Shown here: positions 1 to 11,000 of the stretch, piece by piece
Position numbering within the stretch: position 1 is the first letter of the stretch
Layout: each line of letters starts with the position of its first letter
NCBI RefSeq assembly: GCF_006575665.1
Contig: NZ_CP041253.1
Location: forward strand, 4,005,001-4,069,000
Direction of reading: 5' to 3'
Length of the DNA stretch: 64,000 bases
From: Echinicola soli
GTDB lineage: Bacteria; Bacteroidota; Bacteroidia; Cytophagales; Cyclobacteriaceae
Made by a program: the position numbers and the translations under genes
The notes under the pieces: model-generated
Database searches by the model: none
The model's input: the letters and a program-made list of their open reading frames with translations, nothing else
What the model was told of the DNA's origin: nothing

Positions 1-881
1 ATCTCATGACTTTTTGGATGTTCCTCCATGCCTATCTTCCAAAGATGCTGTGCATCGTCTATATAATTTTTGTCAAAATAGGTCTTCGATAGCGCTCCGA
101 ATACCATTTGCCAAAACGCCATCCTAAACTTACTTGATGAAAAGCTATTGACTAAAGTTTTATAAAATTGAACAAAAGTTAATTCACTGTTGTAATTAAT
201 CAATTCATGGTATATTTTTTCCAATTGATGATTAGAAAACTGGTAAATTAGCCGTTTAAGGATAATGGGTTGATGGACGATGCCTCTAAGGAAAACTTGA
301 AGTTTAGGTTTTTTAATGCTCTCTTTTAAAGAACCATCCATTGTATTCCAGTCAGAAAAAAACAACACTTTTTCATTCTCCCTTAGCCACCATGGCCTGT
401 GACCGTGTTCCAATATATAGATGATCGATTCCACCGTCCGTTGACTCGGAGTCATGTTTGAGGGAGCATCTTCAGATGGCTTCTTCCTACCGTCCAATGC
501 ATTTAGCGAACGAGCTCGATTGACCATGCTATCCTTGGTGACTGGACTGGACAGGATTTCTCTGTTCCATTGCTGTAGTTGCTGCTCTACCTGCTGCCGA
601 AATTGGTTCAGAAGATGATCTACAGCCAGCATATTGGTGGACCGTCCTAAGGAATCAAATATCCGTTTGGTGGTATGAAGCTGGATAGTGAGCGCTGGAA
701 GCTGCAAATGATTTCCCTGGAATTGTTGCTCCAGTTCATTAAAGTATTCCTCCAGTAGTGGAAATAGCTCTTTTTGGACAAATACTGCGATTTGATTTTT
801 AATACCAAGCGCTGTTTGCTGATCGTCAATATTGAGCTGTACCAGTACTTTATGAACAATATGGTTGGTCAGCGTGCTCAC
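1..881 (-). CDS. eCIS tape-measure protein (CIS_TMP, Pvc14-like), 3' end beyond window
   Basis: The open frame begins with GTG at 881-879, overlapping the TGA stop of the preceding gene (880-878), and stays open to the window edge, so about 293 residues are visible. The N-terminus (VSTLTNHIVHKVLVQLNIDD) and the block ILEHGHRPWWL near residue 170 fit the contractile-injection-system tape-measure family, whose members start with a His-Ile-Val segment and carry a Leu-rich '..G.xPWW' motif. In that family the protein fills the inner tube lumen and sets particle length. Its place after the baseplate genes matches Pvc14-type genes. The GTG start and tight overlap imply translational coupling. The stop codon, and with it the true length, lies outside the window. 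The family call rests on these motifs and on context. Confidence 0.75.
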   Translation of the reverse strand, partial: MSTLTNHIVHKVLVQLNIDDQQTALGIKNQIAVFVQKELFPLLEEYFNELEQQFQGNHLQLPALTIQLHTTKRIFDSLGRSTNMLAVDHLLNQFRQQVEQQLQQWNREILSSPVTKDSMVNRARSLNALDGRKKPSEDAPSNMTPSQRTVESIIYILEHGHRPWWLRENEKVLFFSDWNTMDGSLKESIKKPKLQVFLRGIVHQPIILKRLIYQFSNHQLEKIYHELINYNSELTFVQFYKTLVNSFSSSKFRMAFWQMVFGALSKTYFDKNYIDDAQHLWKIGMEEHPKSHE

Positions 882-3800
882 TGGCTAAGGATATTTGCTT
901 GTTCCCGTATTGCTTCCAAAAGGAAAACCACTTTTTCAAAGGACGATGAGATCTCTTCATAAAAGGATAGCATGGTATTTTTGGGATCCCAGTTAACCTT
1001 GCTTTCTGCCAGTAAATTGAAATCATTGGTGATTTTATCAGCTGTTTCCTGTAAAACCTTTACTGATTCCTCCAGGATGCTTGGCTCCTGACATTTCAAT
1101 ACCAAATAGAACAGACGAACGTAATCTCTATATAAATCCTTCATTGGGACATCAATTGCCCCATCTCCACGGTGCATTTCACGGAGGTAAGAAACCAAAT
1201 TGGTAAACTGCTTATCGAAAATTCCCTGCAAGCTACTATTAGCATTTCCTTTTTGGAATTCATCAATTTCTCCGGTGATTGAATTCATCACTTCGACTGC
1301 CTCCTTCATGGTATCCTGACCCCAACGGCCCATTTCCTTAAACTGTTCCGACTCGATAAATTCATGATGCTTACGGTTCATTGCTTCGACATTTGCTTTA
1401 CCAAGGGATAGGCAGTTTTCCTCTAGCGTCACCGTAATTTCATCAGAAGAAGCGACCTCGCATATATTGTCGAGATTGGCCTTCACACTTATCCTTATAG
1501 ATGATATACCTGGCTGGAACGTCTGACTATAGCTGGGTTTATTGGTGGATTCCTGTTCCTGACCATCAATGATCCATTGGTATTCTTTGGCTGAATTGGG
1601 TGGATTGGTAATGGTGAAGGTTAGCGTTTTTCCTTCATTAGGACCGTGATCTTCAGTTTTTGTATCGATAAGCAAAGTAGGTTTTTGGTAAACCCTGACC
1701 ACCAAATCCACCGCTTGGCCATTTACGGTAAAATCAGTGATGTCTTTTCCCAGTTGACTTTGCGGTACTGTATTGGGGGCAAACACAAACTTCCCTTCCT
1801 GACTGGTCGTAACACCGGTACCTTCTACTCTTCCATCCTCCGGTACCACGTCAAAGGGAACTGGTGTACTTTCCCTGCCACGGCAGAATTCATTGGGTTC
1901 GAGGGCCAAATCAACAGTGTCATCGATAATAATATGGCCAATTTCAAGTTCTTCCGTCACAGTGCGTGGACATGTGCCATTTTCGGGAGTGACCGTTAGT
2001 GAAACCGTTACGGATTTAACCTCTTCGGGTAAATCGTAGGTATGACTAGGAGCTTGATCCGACGAGCCATTGTCATCCCCAAAATCCCATTCGTAAGTCG
2101 CCCCATCAAAAGCTTGTGACGGTTCGAACTTAACCTCTAGGCCGCTTATTGCTGGCTGCTCAGGCAATTTGATGGTAAATAGCGGCGCTTCGTGCACGAT
2201 AAGCCGGGAGTCCGTCGGTTCACCATTGACCGTAAAGCTTATGGGTTTTCCGATCATGTCAGCTTCGAATGCTTCTGGATCGATGCTGATAAACTGTCCA
2301 GAGATCACCACCCCAGGTACTTCTTCTTCCACCTTTACAGTAGCATCTTTTGGTACCACCTCGAACGAAATTGGATCCTGCTCCAAGCCCAAACAATATG
2401 TTTCTGTGCTAAGATTAAGAAACACAACTGGTCTTGGCACGATAAAATTGATGGGGTTACAGTCTGAACAGCAGCGGTAAGGAAGCATAAAATCCGCTAC
2501 GACTGTCTTGTCCTTCAACGTGCTCTTGTAGTCTTTTCTATATCCTTTCACAAGTCTTGTCCGATCCATAAAGGATTCCTTGGAAACTTCTCCGGCCTTG
2601 ATCATTTCTGCCAATAGGGCGTCATATTTCACAAAATCTCCTGAACGAACTGACCGCTCCTTTTCCTCCTCCATTGCTTTTAACAACGCAAGCCTCTTGC
2701 GCTCTTCCAGGTCTTTTGAACTGGCCTTTGCTACATCCTCGATTGCTTCTGGGGCATTTGATTTGTTGCTTGAAGGGCTGGAATAATAAACCATCACAAA
2801 GGTTCCGCCTTTGCTCACTCCTGCCCTATGGTCAAGTCCCGGATGATGTTCTACAAATTTGTGGAGCTGTAATTCCTCCAAAATATTCTTTTTTCTGACA
2901 TCTATTTCTTTCCGTAGTACTTCCAGCTTTTTATCTGCACAGCAAATAGAAGAGAAAAATATAGCTTGTGCCTGAAACTCTGTCTTGTACTGTTCTCTTA
3001 TCGATAGTTTCTTCACGCCTCGCCGAAATTCCTTTAGTTCATTGCACAGACGATCGATCGATTCACCATAATCTTTTAGATAATTGTCCTCCAATTCACT
3101 GAGCCTTTCGGGAATTTTAGTTCCAATAGCGATCGTACTGGCGATAATGTCGATTGGCTTGTCCACAATCGCTTTCCTCACCGCATCTGTTAGTTCAATG
3201 TCGCCAATGTAATGTTCTGCTTCTTTTTGGGCCTGTACCTTAAATTGGTCTGATGTGAGGATGCGGTCCTCGTTATCTTTCAGTACTTTTTCGACCACCA
3301 TTCCAAATTTCCCTTCTTCTGCCACGACATTTTTCGAAATACTGTTCCAATAATCCTTCTTACTATCTGTCTTGCGGGAATCGGTTCCGCTGAAGAGCTC
3401 AGGATAGTATTTTGCCGCTTCCCTGTAGTTGATTGTTCCTTCTTCTATCATCTTTAGGACCTTCTCCGTTTCTCTGGAGTGGGATACTACGATTTCTTTA
3501 CTTCGAACCGTATCCTTTGTTCTTTTGGATTCATCGACCACTGTCTTTTCATCTACAGGTTCTTCTGATAGTATATCGCCTAATTTCATGTCGGTGAAGT
3601 ACTGGGATATTTTACCGGCAATACAGGCCAGTTCTTGGTTCCAAGCTTCCAGGAGGACCATAAGGTCTTCAAACTGACATTTATAATCCTCCATGCGGAT
3701 GTTTTCTATTACTTCATTTATGGAGAGGATCTTTACATCGAAGTCTAAATTGTATCGTTGAACCATATCATTTAGCGCAATCAGCGCTTGGTCTGCGATC

Positions 3801-5179
3801 TTTCCTTGGTGTCCTTCGATCCGGTAAAAGTCCACTTCTGTTAAGTCATATTCTAGTGGGGTCAGGTTTACATTTTCTTGATTTTCTTCTTTATGGTCAT
3901 ATTGGAGGATTTCCTCGGTTTGTCCACGCTGCCGCTTAGCAAAGCTCCAGTTATCCAATAGGCTTCTACTGGGGTTATAGTAATATGGAATGGCCATTTC
4001 CCCTAGTTTGCCCCTAAATTTGGAAGGGGTGATCTGTATGGTATATCCCGTTGTCTGGAAAGCATTCAACATGACATTCAGGCGGTCCAGGAGGGATTGG
4101 ATGTTTGTAGTGGTGCTAATGTCACCGGTGATGGGAGACTTATAAAAGCGGTGCCGATACTGTTCTGCCTGATTATTATTGCCCACAAATCCAAGCAGCA
4201 AATGCTTAGGAAAAGCAGTGATGTCAGGTAGACATGTGGCATTGAGTTCAAACAAGGTCTCGATGAGCTCATGATATGTTGCAATGACATCCCGAAGCCA
4301 GTCGTAATGGTATTGGAACGGATTGACCAACTTGGTGCTGGGTTGTTCCATAAAAAACTTGAGGCTATCTACCTTCAGGTTCGCACCGAGCAGGCCAGCA
4401 ATGGCGTTAAGCCCATCGGCCAATTTCTCGATATCGGTGGCTGTTATGGAATCGTAATAACTGTTTTCCAGCCTTTGGAGAGCTTGGGTATTGGAGGTAG
4501 AAAGCAATACACGTTTCAGTTTGATTTTAGCCAGTTGACTGTATATTTTCTTGGCATTTAGCTTTTGGTAGACATTATCTTCTGAGAGCAATCGCTGGGC
4601 ACCTTCTTCATCGGTGAGAAGGACCCGTAGCCTTGCCACTTGTTCCACTCCTTGATTGTCACAGTCTATTCCACTGCACATATCTGCTTCCTTGGAGAAG
4701 GTCTCCAAATAGAGCACAACTATCCTTTCATTCAGGTTCTCAAAATCAGCTAGCGGTGTATCCGTCTCTACACTTTTTGATTCAGGAACTATTTCGAACA
4801 AGGAGATCTGGCTGTCATCGTCTTTGGTGAATTTGGTATAGTTGCCATTGAGGTCTTCGAATGCACGATAAAAAGTATAGTCAACAGCCCCTGTCACCAT
4901 TTCCAGACCGGGTTGCTCAGGATCATTGGATTCCTGGAGCAACTTGAGCATATCTCCGTCTGTCGTCACGCCGATTCCCTGTGTGATCCTTACGGTACCG
5001 CTGTAGGGACGGCTCACGTTAAATCCACATACAATGCCGACCCCATTTAAAAATACACGCGTCAACCTATCCTGATCCTCAAAAAAAGCAATGGATTCAT
5101 TAAGTTGCGTATGGGTCAGTACCTGATCCACCTTATAGGTGCGGTACTGTGTGGTTAAGGTACTTAGTTTATTAGCCAT
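878..5179 (-). CDS. Giant eCIS-associated protein with PKD domain (1433 aa)
   Basis: This is the largest protein of the operon, encoded 11 nt after the Pvc12-like gene. Residues 1-650 are mostly helical with an N-terminal conserved-looking segment (TQYRTYKVDQVLTHTQLNES). Charged coiled-coil stretches lie at about 550-780. A block LPYRCCSDCNPINF with clustered cysteines lies near residue 903. It is followed by repeated Ig/PKD-like beta domains at about 915-1280, including a canonical PKD signature YEWDFGDDNG near residue 1030. The C-terminus (1290-1433) is again helical. No signal peptide is visible, so it is probably assembled into the particle in the cytosol. Its location between baseplate and tape-measure genes suggests a baseplate accessory, cage or fibre/adhesin protein. 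PKD folds usually mediate protein or glycan contacts, but the exact role is inferred. Confidence 0.7.
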   Translation of the reverse strand: MANKLSTLTTQYRTYKVDQVLTHTQLNESIAFFEDQDRLTRVFLNGVGIVCGFNVSRPYSGTVRITQGIGVTTDGDMLKLLQESNDPEQPGLEMVTGAVDYTFYRAFEDLNGNYTKFTKDDDSQISLFEIVPESKSVETDTPLADFENLNERIVVLYLETFSKEADMCSGIDCDNQGVEQVARLRVLLTDEEGAQRLLSEDNVYQKLNAKKIYSQLAKIKLKRVLLSTSNTQALQRLENSYYDSITATDIEKLADGLNAIAGLLGANLKVDSLKFFMEQPSTKLVNPFQYHYDWLRDVIATYHELIETLFELNATCLPDITAFPKHLLLGFVGNNNQAEQYRHRFYKSPITGDISTTTNIQSLLDRLNVMLNAFQTTGYTIQITPSKFRGKLGEMAIPYYYNPSRSLLDNWSFAKRQRGQTEEILQYDHKEENQENVNLTPLEYDLTEVDFYRIEGHQGKIADQALIALNDMVQRYNLDFDVKILSINEVIENIRMEDYKCQFEDLMVLLEAWNQELACIAGKISQYFTDMKLGDILSEEPVDEKTVVDESKRTKDTVRSKEIVVSHSRETEKVLKMIEEGTINYREAAKYYPELFSGTDSRKTDSKKDYWNSISKNVVAEEGKFGMVVEKVLKDNEDRILTSDQFKVQAQKEAEHYIGDIELTDAVRKAIVDKPIDIIASTIAIGTKIPERLSELEDNYLKDYGESIDRLCNELKEFRRGVKKLSIREQYKTEFQAQAIFFSSICCADKKLEVLRKEIDVRKKNILEELQLHKFVEHHPGLDHRAGVSKGGTFVMVYYSSPSSNKSNAPEAIEDVAKASSKDLEERKRLALLKAMEEEKERSVRSGDFVKYDALLAEMIKAGEVSKESFMDRTRLVKGYRKDYKSTLKDKTVVADFMLPYRCCSDCNPINFIVPRPVVFLNLSTETYCLGLEQDPISFEVVPKDATVKVEEEVPGVVISGQFISIDPEAFEADMIGKPISFTVNGEPTDSRLIVHEAPLFTIKLPEQPAISGLEVKFEPSQAFDGATYEWDFGDDNGSSDQAPSHTYDLPEEVKSVTVSLTVTPENGTCPRTVTEELEIGHIIIDDTVDLALEPNEFCRGRESTPVPFDVVPEDGRVEGTGVTTSQEGKFVFAPNTVPQSQLGKDITDFTVNGQAVDLVVRVYQKPTLLIDTKTEDHGPNEGKTLTFTITNPPNSAKEYQWIIDGQEQESTNKPSYSQTFQPGISSIRISVKANLDNICEVASSDEITVTLEENCLSLGKANVEAMNRKHHEFIESEQFKEMGRWGQDTMKEAVEVMNSITGEIDEFQKGNANSSLQGIFDKQFTNLVSYLREMHRGDGAIDVPMKDLYRDYVRLFYLVLKCQEPSILEESVKVLQETADKITNDFNLLAESKVNWDPKNTMLSFYEEISSSFEKVVFLLEAIREQANILSQ

Positions 5180-5190
5180 GACGGTATTGA

Positions 5191-8010
5191 TTAAAGAGTT
5201 CCCAAATTCGTTTTTCCTAGTATTAATTTTCCATCCAAGTCTTCATTCTCATCTGTACAATCGTACAGTCGACCTGTTGGATAAATGGTATGAAGTCCGG
5301 TCAGGGAAGCTATCATCTCATTTAAGGTTCCATTATATTTGTTCATGGAAGTGATATTATCTTTTCGTTTGTGTATGTCTGTCAATTCATATAAAAATTC
5401 CTTGTAGGCTTTTTCGAACCTTACCAGCTGATTTTCTTTGTAGGTGGCATCTTCTGGATTTTCTACATCCTCTTGGTGAATCTCTGGTTCTTCCCCTTCG
5501 CGGTAGCCTATCCAGCAGATTTTTGCCACAATGTGGGCGGGAAGTTCTTCGCGAATGACATTTTCCAAATAATTCCTGAAGTCTTTATTGGCAAATCGAT
5601 AAGTGAAACCAGGAAGTATGATGCTTACCCTGAAGGAATAAGGATCGATCAGCTTGCAGCTGTCATAATCATCAGAGCAGAAAGGGAGAAATTCTCCCTT
5701 CGTAAAGGTTTTACCATCGCTTTCCCATTGGTCAAAATGTTCCGCATCATCCGCACTTGGGCGCAGCAATATGTGCTCTACCAAAAATATTCCCTCTTCT
5801 GTAAATTTGTATTTCAAGAAATCAATCAATTCCAGTACAGCTTTCACAGCAGCTTCTTTGTCTTTATGATAATGATACTGCTTCGCTATGATATAATCAG
5901 GACTTGACTCAGATTCAATGGCAGGATTAATGACATCAAAACTGTATTTATCCGAACTCTCGGCTTTGTGAAAATGGAAGGCCTCTACCTGAATGGATGT
6001 ATCAAAAAGTTGGTACAGCTTATGCTCAGGATCCAAAAGATGCTGTATTTTCTCTTTGTCAGTTTCGATGACCTTTAGAATAGTGAAATACATTTCCTGG
6101 CCGGCTTTGTTATAGCTTGGATAATCGGTGGTGGAGGAAAGCAGAATGTTTCCACTCTCATTTCTAATTCTCCACCGATAAACCTCCTCACCATCTGTGT
6201 TTGTGTATTTGTAGATTTCCACAGGAGCATCGGACAAATTCCTCCGTTTGTATTCTTTGATACCCACGAGACGCGCAATACGTTTCTGTGCGCCAGACAC
6301 ATTGAAAGTATCCCAAAGAGCAGATGCAGGCTGATCATAATAGTTAAATGCATCGCCTCTATTTTTGCTTATCTCTTCATAATCCTTTAAAAATTCCAAC
6401 TTATTTTGAAGAACAATCTCATCGGTACTTTTTCCATAAAGCAGCTTCATAAGAAAGGCATAATTACCAAAGTTCTCCGCGAAACGTGCCATAAGGTGAT
6501 CCATGAGCTCATTTCTCCTTGTGATCGGATCATCCAAAATCCCCATCAGTGATTTGGAAAGTCTCGCTTCGTCTTCCAGTATTGAATCATCTTTAAAAAG
6601 CTCCTTGACATCCTTAATGTCATTCACGGCTTGGGTAAAGTAGGTCATCCGCGGACTTTGGTCCATCGATAGCAGGTCACTGACTTTTTCAAGGTGCTTG
6701 AAATAGGACGCCAGGATTTGGTCAAAAAACAGTAAATACCCTTTCAACTGCTTAGCCAGGGCCCTCCTCGGCATACCCAATTGATGAGGGAGCCCATTGT
6801 CACTGAGACCGTATGTCTCAGGAAAATCATGTTGAATACTACTGTAGGCGCCCCATGCTCCATAGTTACCTTTTGGGATTTCCGGAAACTTATCTTTTCC
6901 GGCCAGTAAATCCTTATCATGTCTGGCCTTTAGAATATTCTGCTTGTATTCCTTGGCTTGTGCTTTATTTACATTGACCGGTAAGATGCCTTTGAAAAAA
7001 TTCAGTGTGGTTTTGGAACATAGCTTTGGTTTCTTGTTTTCCGGAACACAGATAACCCATGGAGTATCTCCTTTGCCATCATTTTCATCACAGTGGCCTA
7101 GGGTGATATCCTTCACTACTTCCACTCCCTTGATATCCATGATAATATTAATGATATCAGACAGCCTTACTTCCCTTCTGAGTTTAGAAGCATCCAGTTC
7201 TTTTGGATCCAGAAAGCCATGTGATAAGACAGGACCTTCAAAAATCTCTGCTGTGCCATATCCTTTATCGATCATCTCCTTAAGGGAATAAAACCGTGGT
7301 GATGGTGCCAAGTAATCCTCTAAGGCCACGGTAATTTGCGCATGGATCAGCTCCTCATCGGCTTCTGGTATTACTTCAATATTGGCACAGACAGAAATGG
7401 GCACGGTTTCTACAGCTTCTACCGCAATTAGCTCCTCACATAGATTTCGATGGGCGTGAAATGCTTTAAAGATTTGGGTTTTTAGCGCTTCAGGCAATTC
7501 CTTGTCAGCATTATCAGTTTCAACTAAAAAACGATAGAGTCCTTTTAGGGTAAAGGATGTCTTTTGGTGAGTTTTCACATTGGGGTCTGCAATCGGGACA
7601 TAGGATAGCTTCTCATTTTTGAGATCAGCATAGAGCGTGATTTCTTCTTTTTTTAGCCACGCATTTTTGACTCCTTCGATGTCTATCATCAGTTTACGGT
7701 AGTCACTGGCAGAAGTCGGTGCAGATGGAAGTATCTCTGCCACCTGGTAAAACTGACCTTCCAATCCCACGTCTTTTCGTGTCATCAGATCTTCAATGGG
7801 AAGGTTGATGCGATTGCCAAGATCTGTAATGGCATAGCTCAGTACTTCGAGCATTGTAATACCCGGATCATGGACATTGTAATCTGTCCACAGCTTACTG
7901 CCCAATTCCTGGATATGACGTATGCCCTCCTGCCTTAAAAAGTCAAAATCAAGGTCATCTTTGGACTTAATGTCCCTAGGTATCGTGATATGTTCATTTA
8001 ATGTTGACAT
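5191..8010 (-). CDS. eCIS baseplate protein, Pvc12-like (939 aa)
   Basis: This is a large cytosolic protein without a signal peptide. Its N-terminus contains the block LWTDYNVHDPGITMLEVLSYAITDLGNRI, typical of the big second baseplate wedge protein found beside the J-type protein in eCIS loci. The ATG at 8010 lies inside the end of the upstream baseplate J gene (13-nt overlap), and the next gene starts 11 nt after the stop, so translation is probably coupled and stoichiometry controlled. In related particles this protein forms the outer wedge ring with the J-type protein. The middle and C-terminal regions (residues about 300-939) have no motif I can name. The assignment uses the N-terminal motif and gene order. 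Confidence 0.72.
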   Translation of the reverse strand: MSTLNEHITIPRDIKSKDDLDFDFLRQEGIRHIQELGSKLWTDYNVHDPGITMLEVLSYAITDLGNRINLPIEDLMTRKDVGLEGQFYQVAEILPSAPTSASDYRKLMIDIEGVKNAWLKKEEITLYADLKNEKLSYVPIADPNVKTHQKTSFTLKGLYRFLVETDNADKELPEALKTQIFKAFHAHRNLCEELIAVEAVETVPISVCANIEVIPEADEELIHAQITVALEDYLAPSPRFYSLKEMIDKGYGTAEIFEGPVLSHGFLDPKELDASKLRREVRLSDIINIIMDIKGVEVVKDITLGHCDENDGKGDTPWVICVPENKKPKLCSKTTLNFFKGILPVNVNKAQAKEYKQNILKARHDKDLLAGKDKFPEIPKGNYGAWGAYSSIQHDFPETYGLSDNGLPHQLGMPRRALAKQLKGYLLFFDQILASYFKHLEKVSDLLSMDQSPRMTYFTQAVNDIKDVKELFKDDSILEDEARLSKSLMGILDDPITRRNELMDHLMARFAENFGNYAFLMKLLYGKSTDEIVLQNKLEFLKDYEEISKNRGDAFNYYDQPASALWDTFNVSGAQKRIARLVGIKEYKRRNLSDAPVEIYKYTNTDGEEVYRWRIRNESGNILLSSTTDYPSYNKAGQEMYFTILKVIETDKEKIQHLLDPEHKLYQLFDTSIQVEAFHFHKAESSDKYSFDVINPAIESESSPDYIIAKQYHYHKDKEAAVKAVLELIDFLKYKFTEEGIFLVEHILLRPSADDAEHFDQWESDGKTFTKGEFLPFCSDDYDSCKLIDPYSFRVSIILPGFTYRFANKDFRNYLENVIREELPAHIVAKICWIGYREGEEPEIHQEDVENPEDATYKENQLVRFEKAYKEFLYELTDIHKRKDNITSMNKYNGTLNEMIASLTGLHTIYPTGRLYDCTDENEDLDGKLILGKTNLGTL

Positions 8011-11000
8011 TCCTCATTGGGTTGGTTGGGTTCACTGGAGCAAGTATGCGTTATTGGTGTTATCGTATGTTTTTTTGCGGAAACCAAGATCGATTTGGGA
8101 TTGAGAGGACGGATATAGTCTTTGGTCGATACTTCTTCGAAAGTAGGTGAGCAAGGAGGACTGCTGGGATTTCGCTTCTTGAGCTTAACAGCTTCCAGGT
8201 AGTCTACATAGGGAAGTTCTTCCAAATAATGAATCAATTGGCTGCGATGTAAGGTCACGCCAAACTGCACGGTCAGGGCTTGGTCATACGCCCAAGGAGA
8301 TAGAAAACGTTTAAGGTCTTCCTGCATTTGGGTTTGATAGAAACTTATGTCAAATCCCTCATGAAACTTTACTTTGGTATCCACTTTTACTTCTTCATAA
8401 TTGGGATTGATGATCTTTGCCTGGACATGAAAACTGTTCAGGTCGTTGATAAAGGTGGCCACTTCGTTTAAGGTAGCTTGGCTGACCCTAGGCTGGTAAA
8501 TGTCGAAAACCGCTTGCTTGACAGTGTCCGGTACCAGGATAATGGTGACATTTCCAGGAGATTGAAATGCTTGTTCACACGTATGGTTAAGGCATTTTAC
8601 TTTATAGACATTTGGAAAATGCTGCAAAATCAAGTGCTCGTAATCCCATAAGGTAATGGCTCTCTTTTTGTGCCTCAGTCGTTCGCTGATCCTTCGATAA
8701 TAGGCATCGTCTCCTTCCTGGTCGCTGCCATCAAAAGAAGAAAATGGTTGATTAATTGATTTTATGCTGCTCAGGCGTTGCTGCAGCTTGCTGATCGTGG
8801 CAGCATCCAATCCTTTGGCAAGATGGTCTCCTGTATTTCCCTTATCTTCAAATACCGCTTCTACTGCCTGGGCTTTGATGTCAATCAGCTGACAAACCAC
8901 ATCATAGGGCTTCCTCATGGACGCTCGAAGCCAATGAAGCCCTGTGGGAAGTTTTGTACTTTCCTTAGAGGCGTCTTTAGGTAGGGAAAAGCGGAATATT
9001 CCTGATTTCAAAAAACGGGGACTTTGGTTAAGCAGCACATGATCGCTTTTTAACTCCTCCCAATGATCACCTTTCAGATAGTGCCAGCTTATTTGTTGGT
9101 TGCCTGTGAATATATCTTTGGCAATTGGATTTTCGCTTCCTTCCAGAAACTGGAACAGCAAGGTGACTTGCTGAAGGGCTTTTGCATTTTCAATGCCTAT
9201 ATATAGCTCTCCCCCCTTGCAAAATGCCGGAACCACCATCAGATCCTTTTGGACTTTCGCTTGGTCTGGTGAAAAAACCTGTAAATGACCAAAGGGCTCT
9301 TCATGGATAATGTGAATATTTTTCTCAGCACTTTCCGACCAAAAGTCAATCGTAGCACTGGCCGTATAATCCAATCTGAGATTTTCTACTAATGGCGTGT
9401 ATGGTTCATTTGGAAGAACACCTACATCATTAATCCCTTCTCTGCCGTTGATCGTTGCTAAGGTGAAATAATGTGGGTATTTCTCATGTAGGAATGAATT
9501 GACCAAACGGATCTTTAGTGTTTTATCTTCTCCTGTATCCCATTGGGGATTATCAAAACTAAAAGCAGATGAGTATACGGATCCATTTTTCTGGAACAAA
9601 TTAATGGTTTCGGAAACATCGTCAGGGTACTTTCTGACTTTAAAATAGTTGTCACTGGTGACCGTTTGGTTTAATGAAACCAATACATTTGATCGATCGG
9701 TCTCCTTTATTTCGACGATTTTATTGTCATAAAATTCCCTTACTATTTTTTGACGATTTTTTGAAGTTTTGGCTTCTTCCGCCTTTTCCAATTTTTCTGT
9801 AATGTCTTTAATAATCGCCGGGGAATTATATGCCATATAATGTTCCACAAAATCATCCGGTGTATTCAGATAATCCATACTAAAACTGATGTCCTTAAGG
9901 GGTTTGGACATTGCTTCGGGATAATGGATGGTAAAGTTAGCTCCCTTTAAAGCCCTCGGGCCAAAAGGAAAAAAAGGCTTGGAAGGGTTTAAAGTGCCTA
10001 AATCATTTTCAACTTTCACATGCTCCACTCCAAAAACATCGGTTTGGACAGTGACCTGATGTAGAGGGTTTTCATTGAGCAAACGATAAAGGTTATAACC
10101 TTCCCTGTTTTCTGTCCTGAAAATCACCCTCAGCAAGGGCGTTTGAATGGCATAATTTCCACCGTGAATCCCAGCGTCATAGGCAATGACTGGAGAAGCA
10201 GATTCATCCAGGTTAATTTGAAGGATCAATTTGTTATTTCCCACAGGAGTATTGATAAACGCTGGTTCATTTTCAAGCACGAACGCTTCCTCACCTATCC
10301 AACCCTTTTCACCGGTTAATTCCAGTTTTAGGGCTTTCTGTAAAAGTGCAAGGTCTATGGTCTCTCCTAGTATATTATGCTCGAACAGCAGCGTTACCGT
10401 AATCCACCGGTTTCCTTCTGCCAGGTTTAATAGATGGCTGCCAATGGTAAATCCCAATTTGGCGTTTGGAAGTGTTGGCAGTTGGGTGGAGGCATTGCAG
10501 CTTTTGGTATATCCAAAGGGCCACCACTTTTTAGCTTCCTTTGGAAGATCCGCCCCTTGGCCGTCATAGGAATTGGCGATAGGAGCCATTACTATCGTTC
10601 CTGTTGCATCTGAGGTATCAAGTTCTTTGATGGCTGCTTTATCTACCGTAATATCATTATAGACACTTTTTAGTGCCACGACTTGGGCTTTATTGATGAT
10701 GGATTCCTCTATCGTCAAGTATGTCCTTTTGGTTCCAGCACTGTCTTTTCCACCATCCAGAGCAGTGTTCTTTTCCAGTTTCCCTTCAGATAAGTTCTTG
10801 GCCAGCTCGAATATCAAGTAAACATGATCAGGTGTTAATGGCTCCTTTTCAATTTGAAGTATATCCTGATAGTAAAAATCAAGGTGTCTTTTGGTGAGTT
10901 GATTAAAGCGATCCTGGCTGATTTGCAGTAATTTGATAAAGCAAACAAAGAGTGTTAGGTGTGGTGTAAGGTCTTTCGTAGCTGCCTTTTCGGCTAAAAA

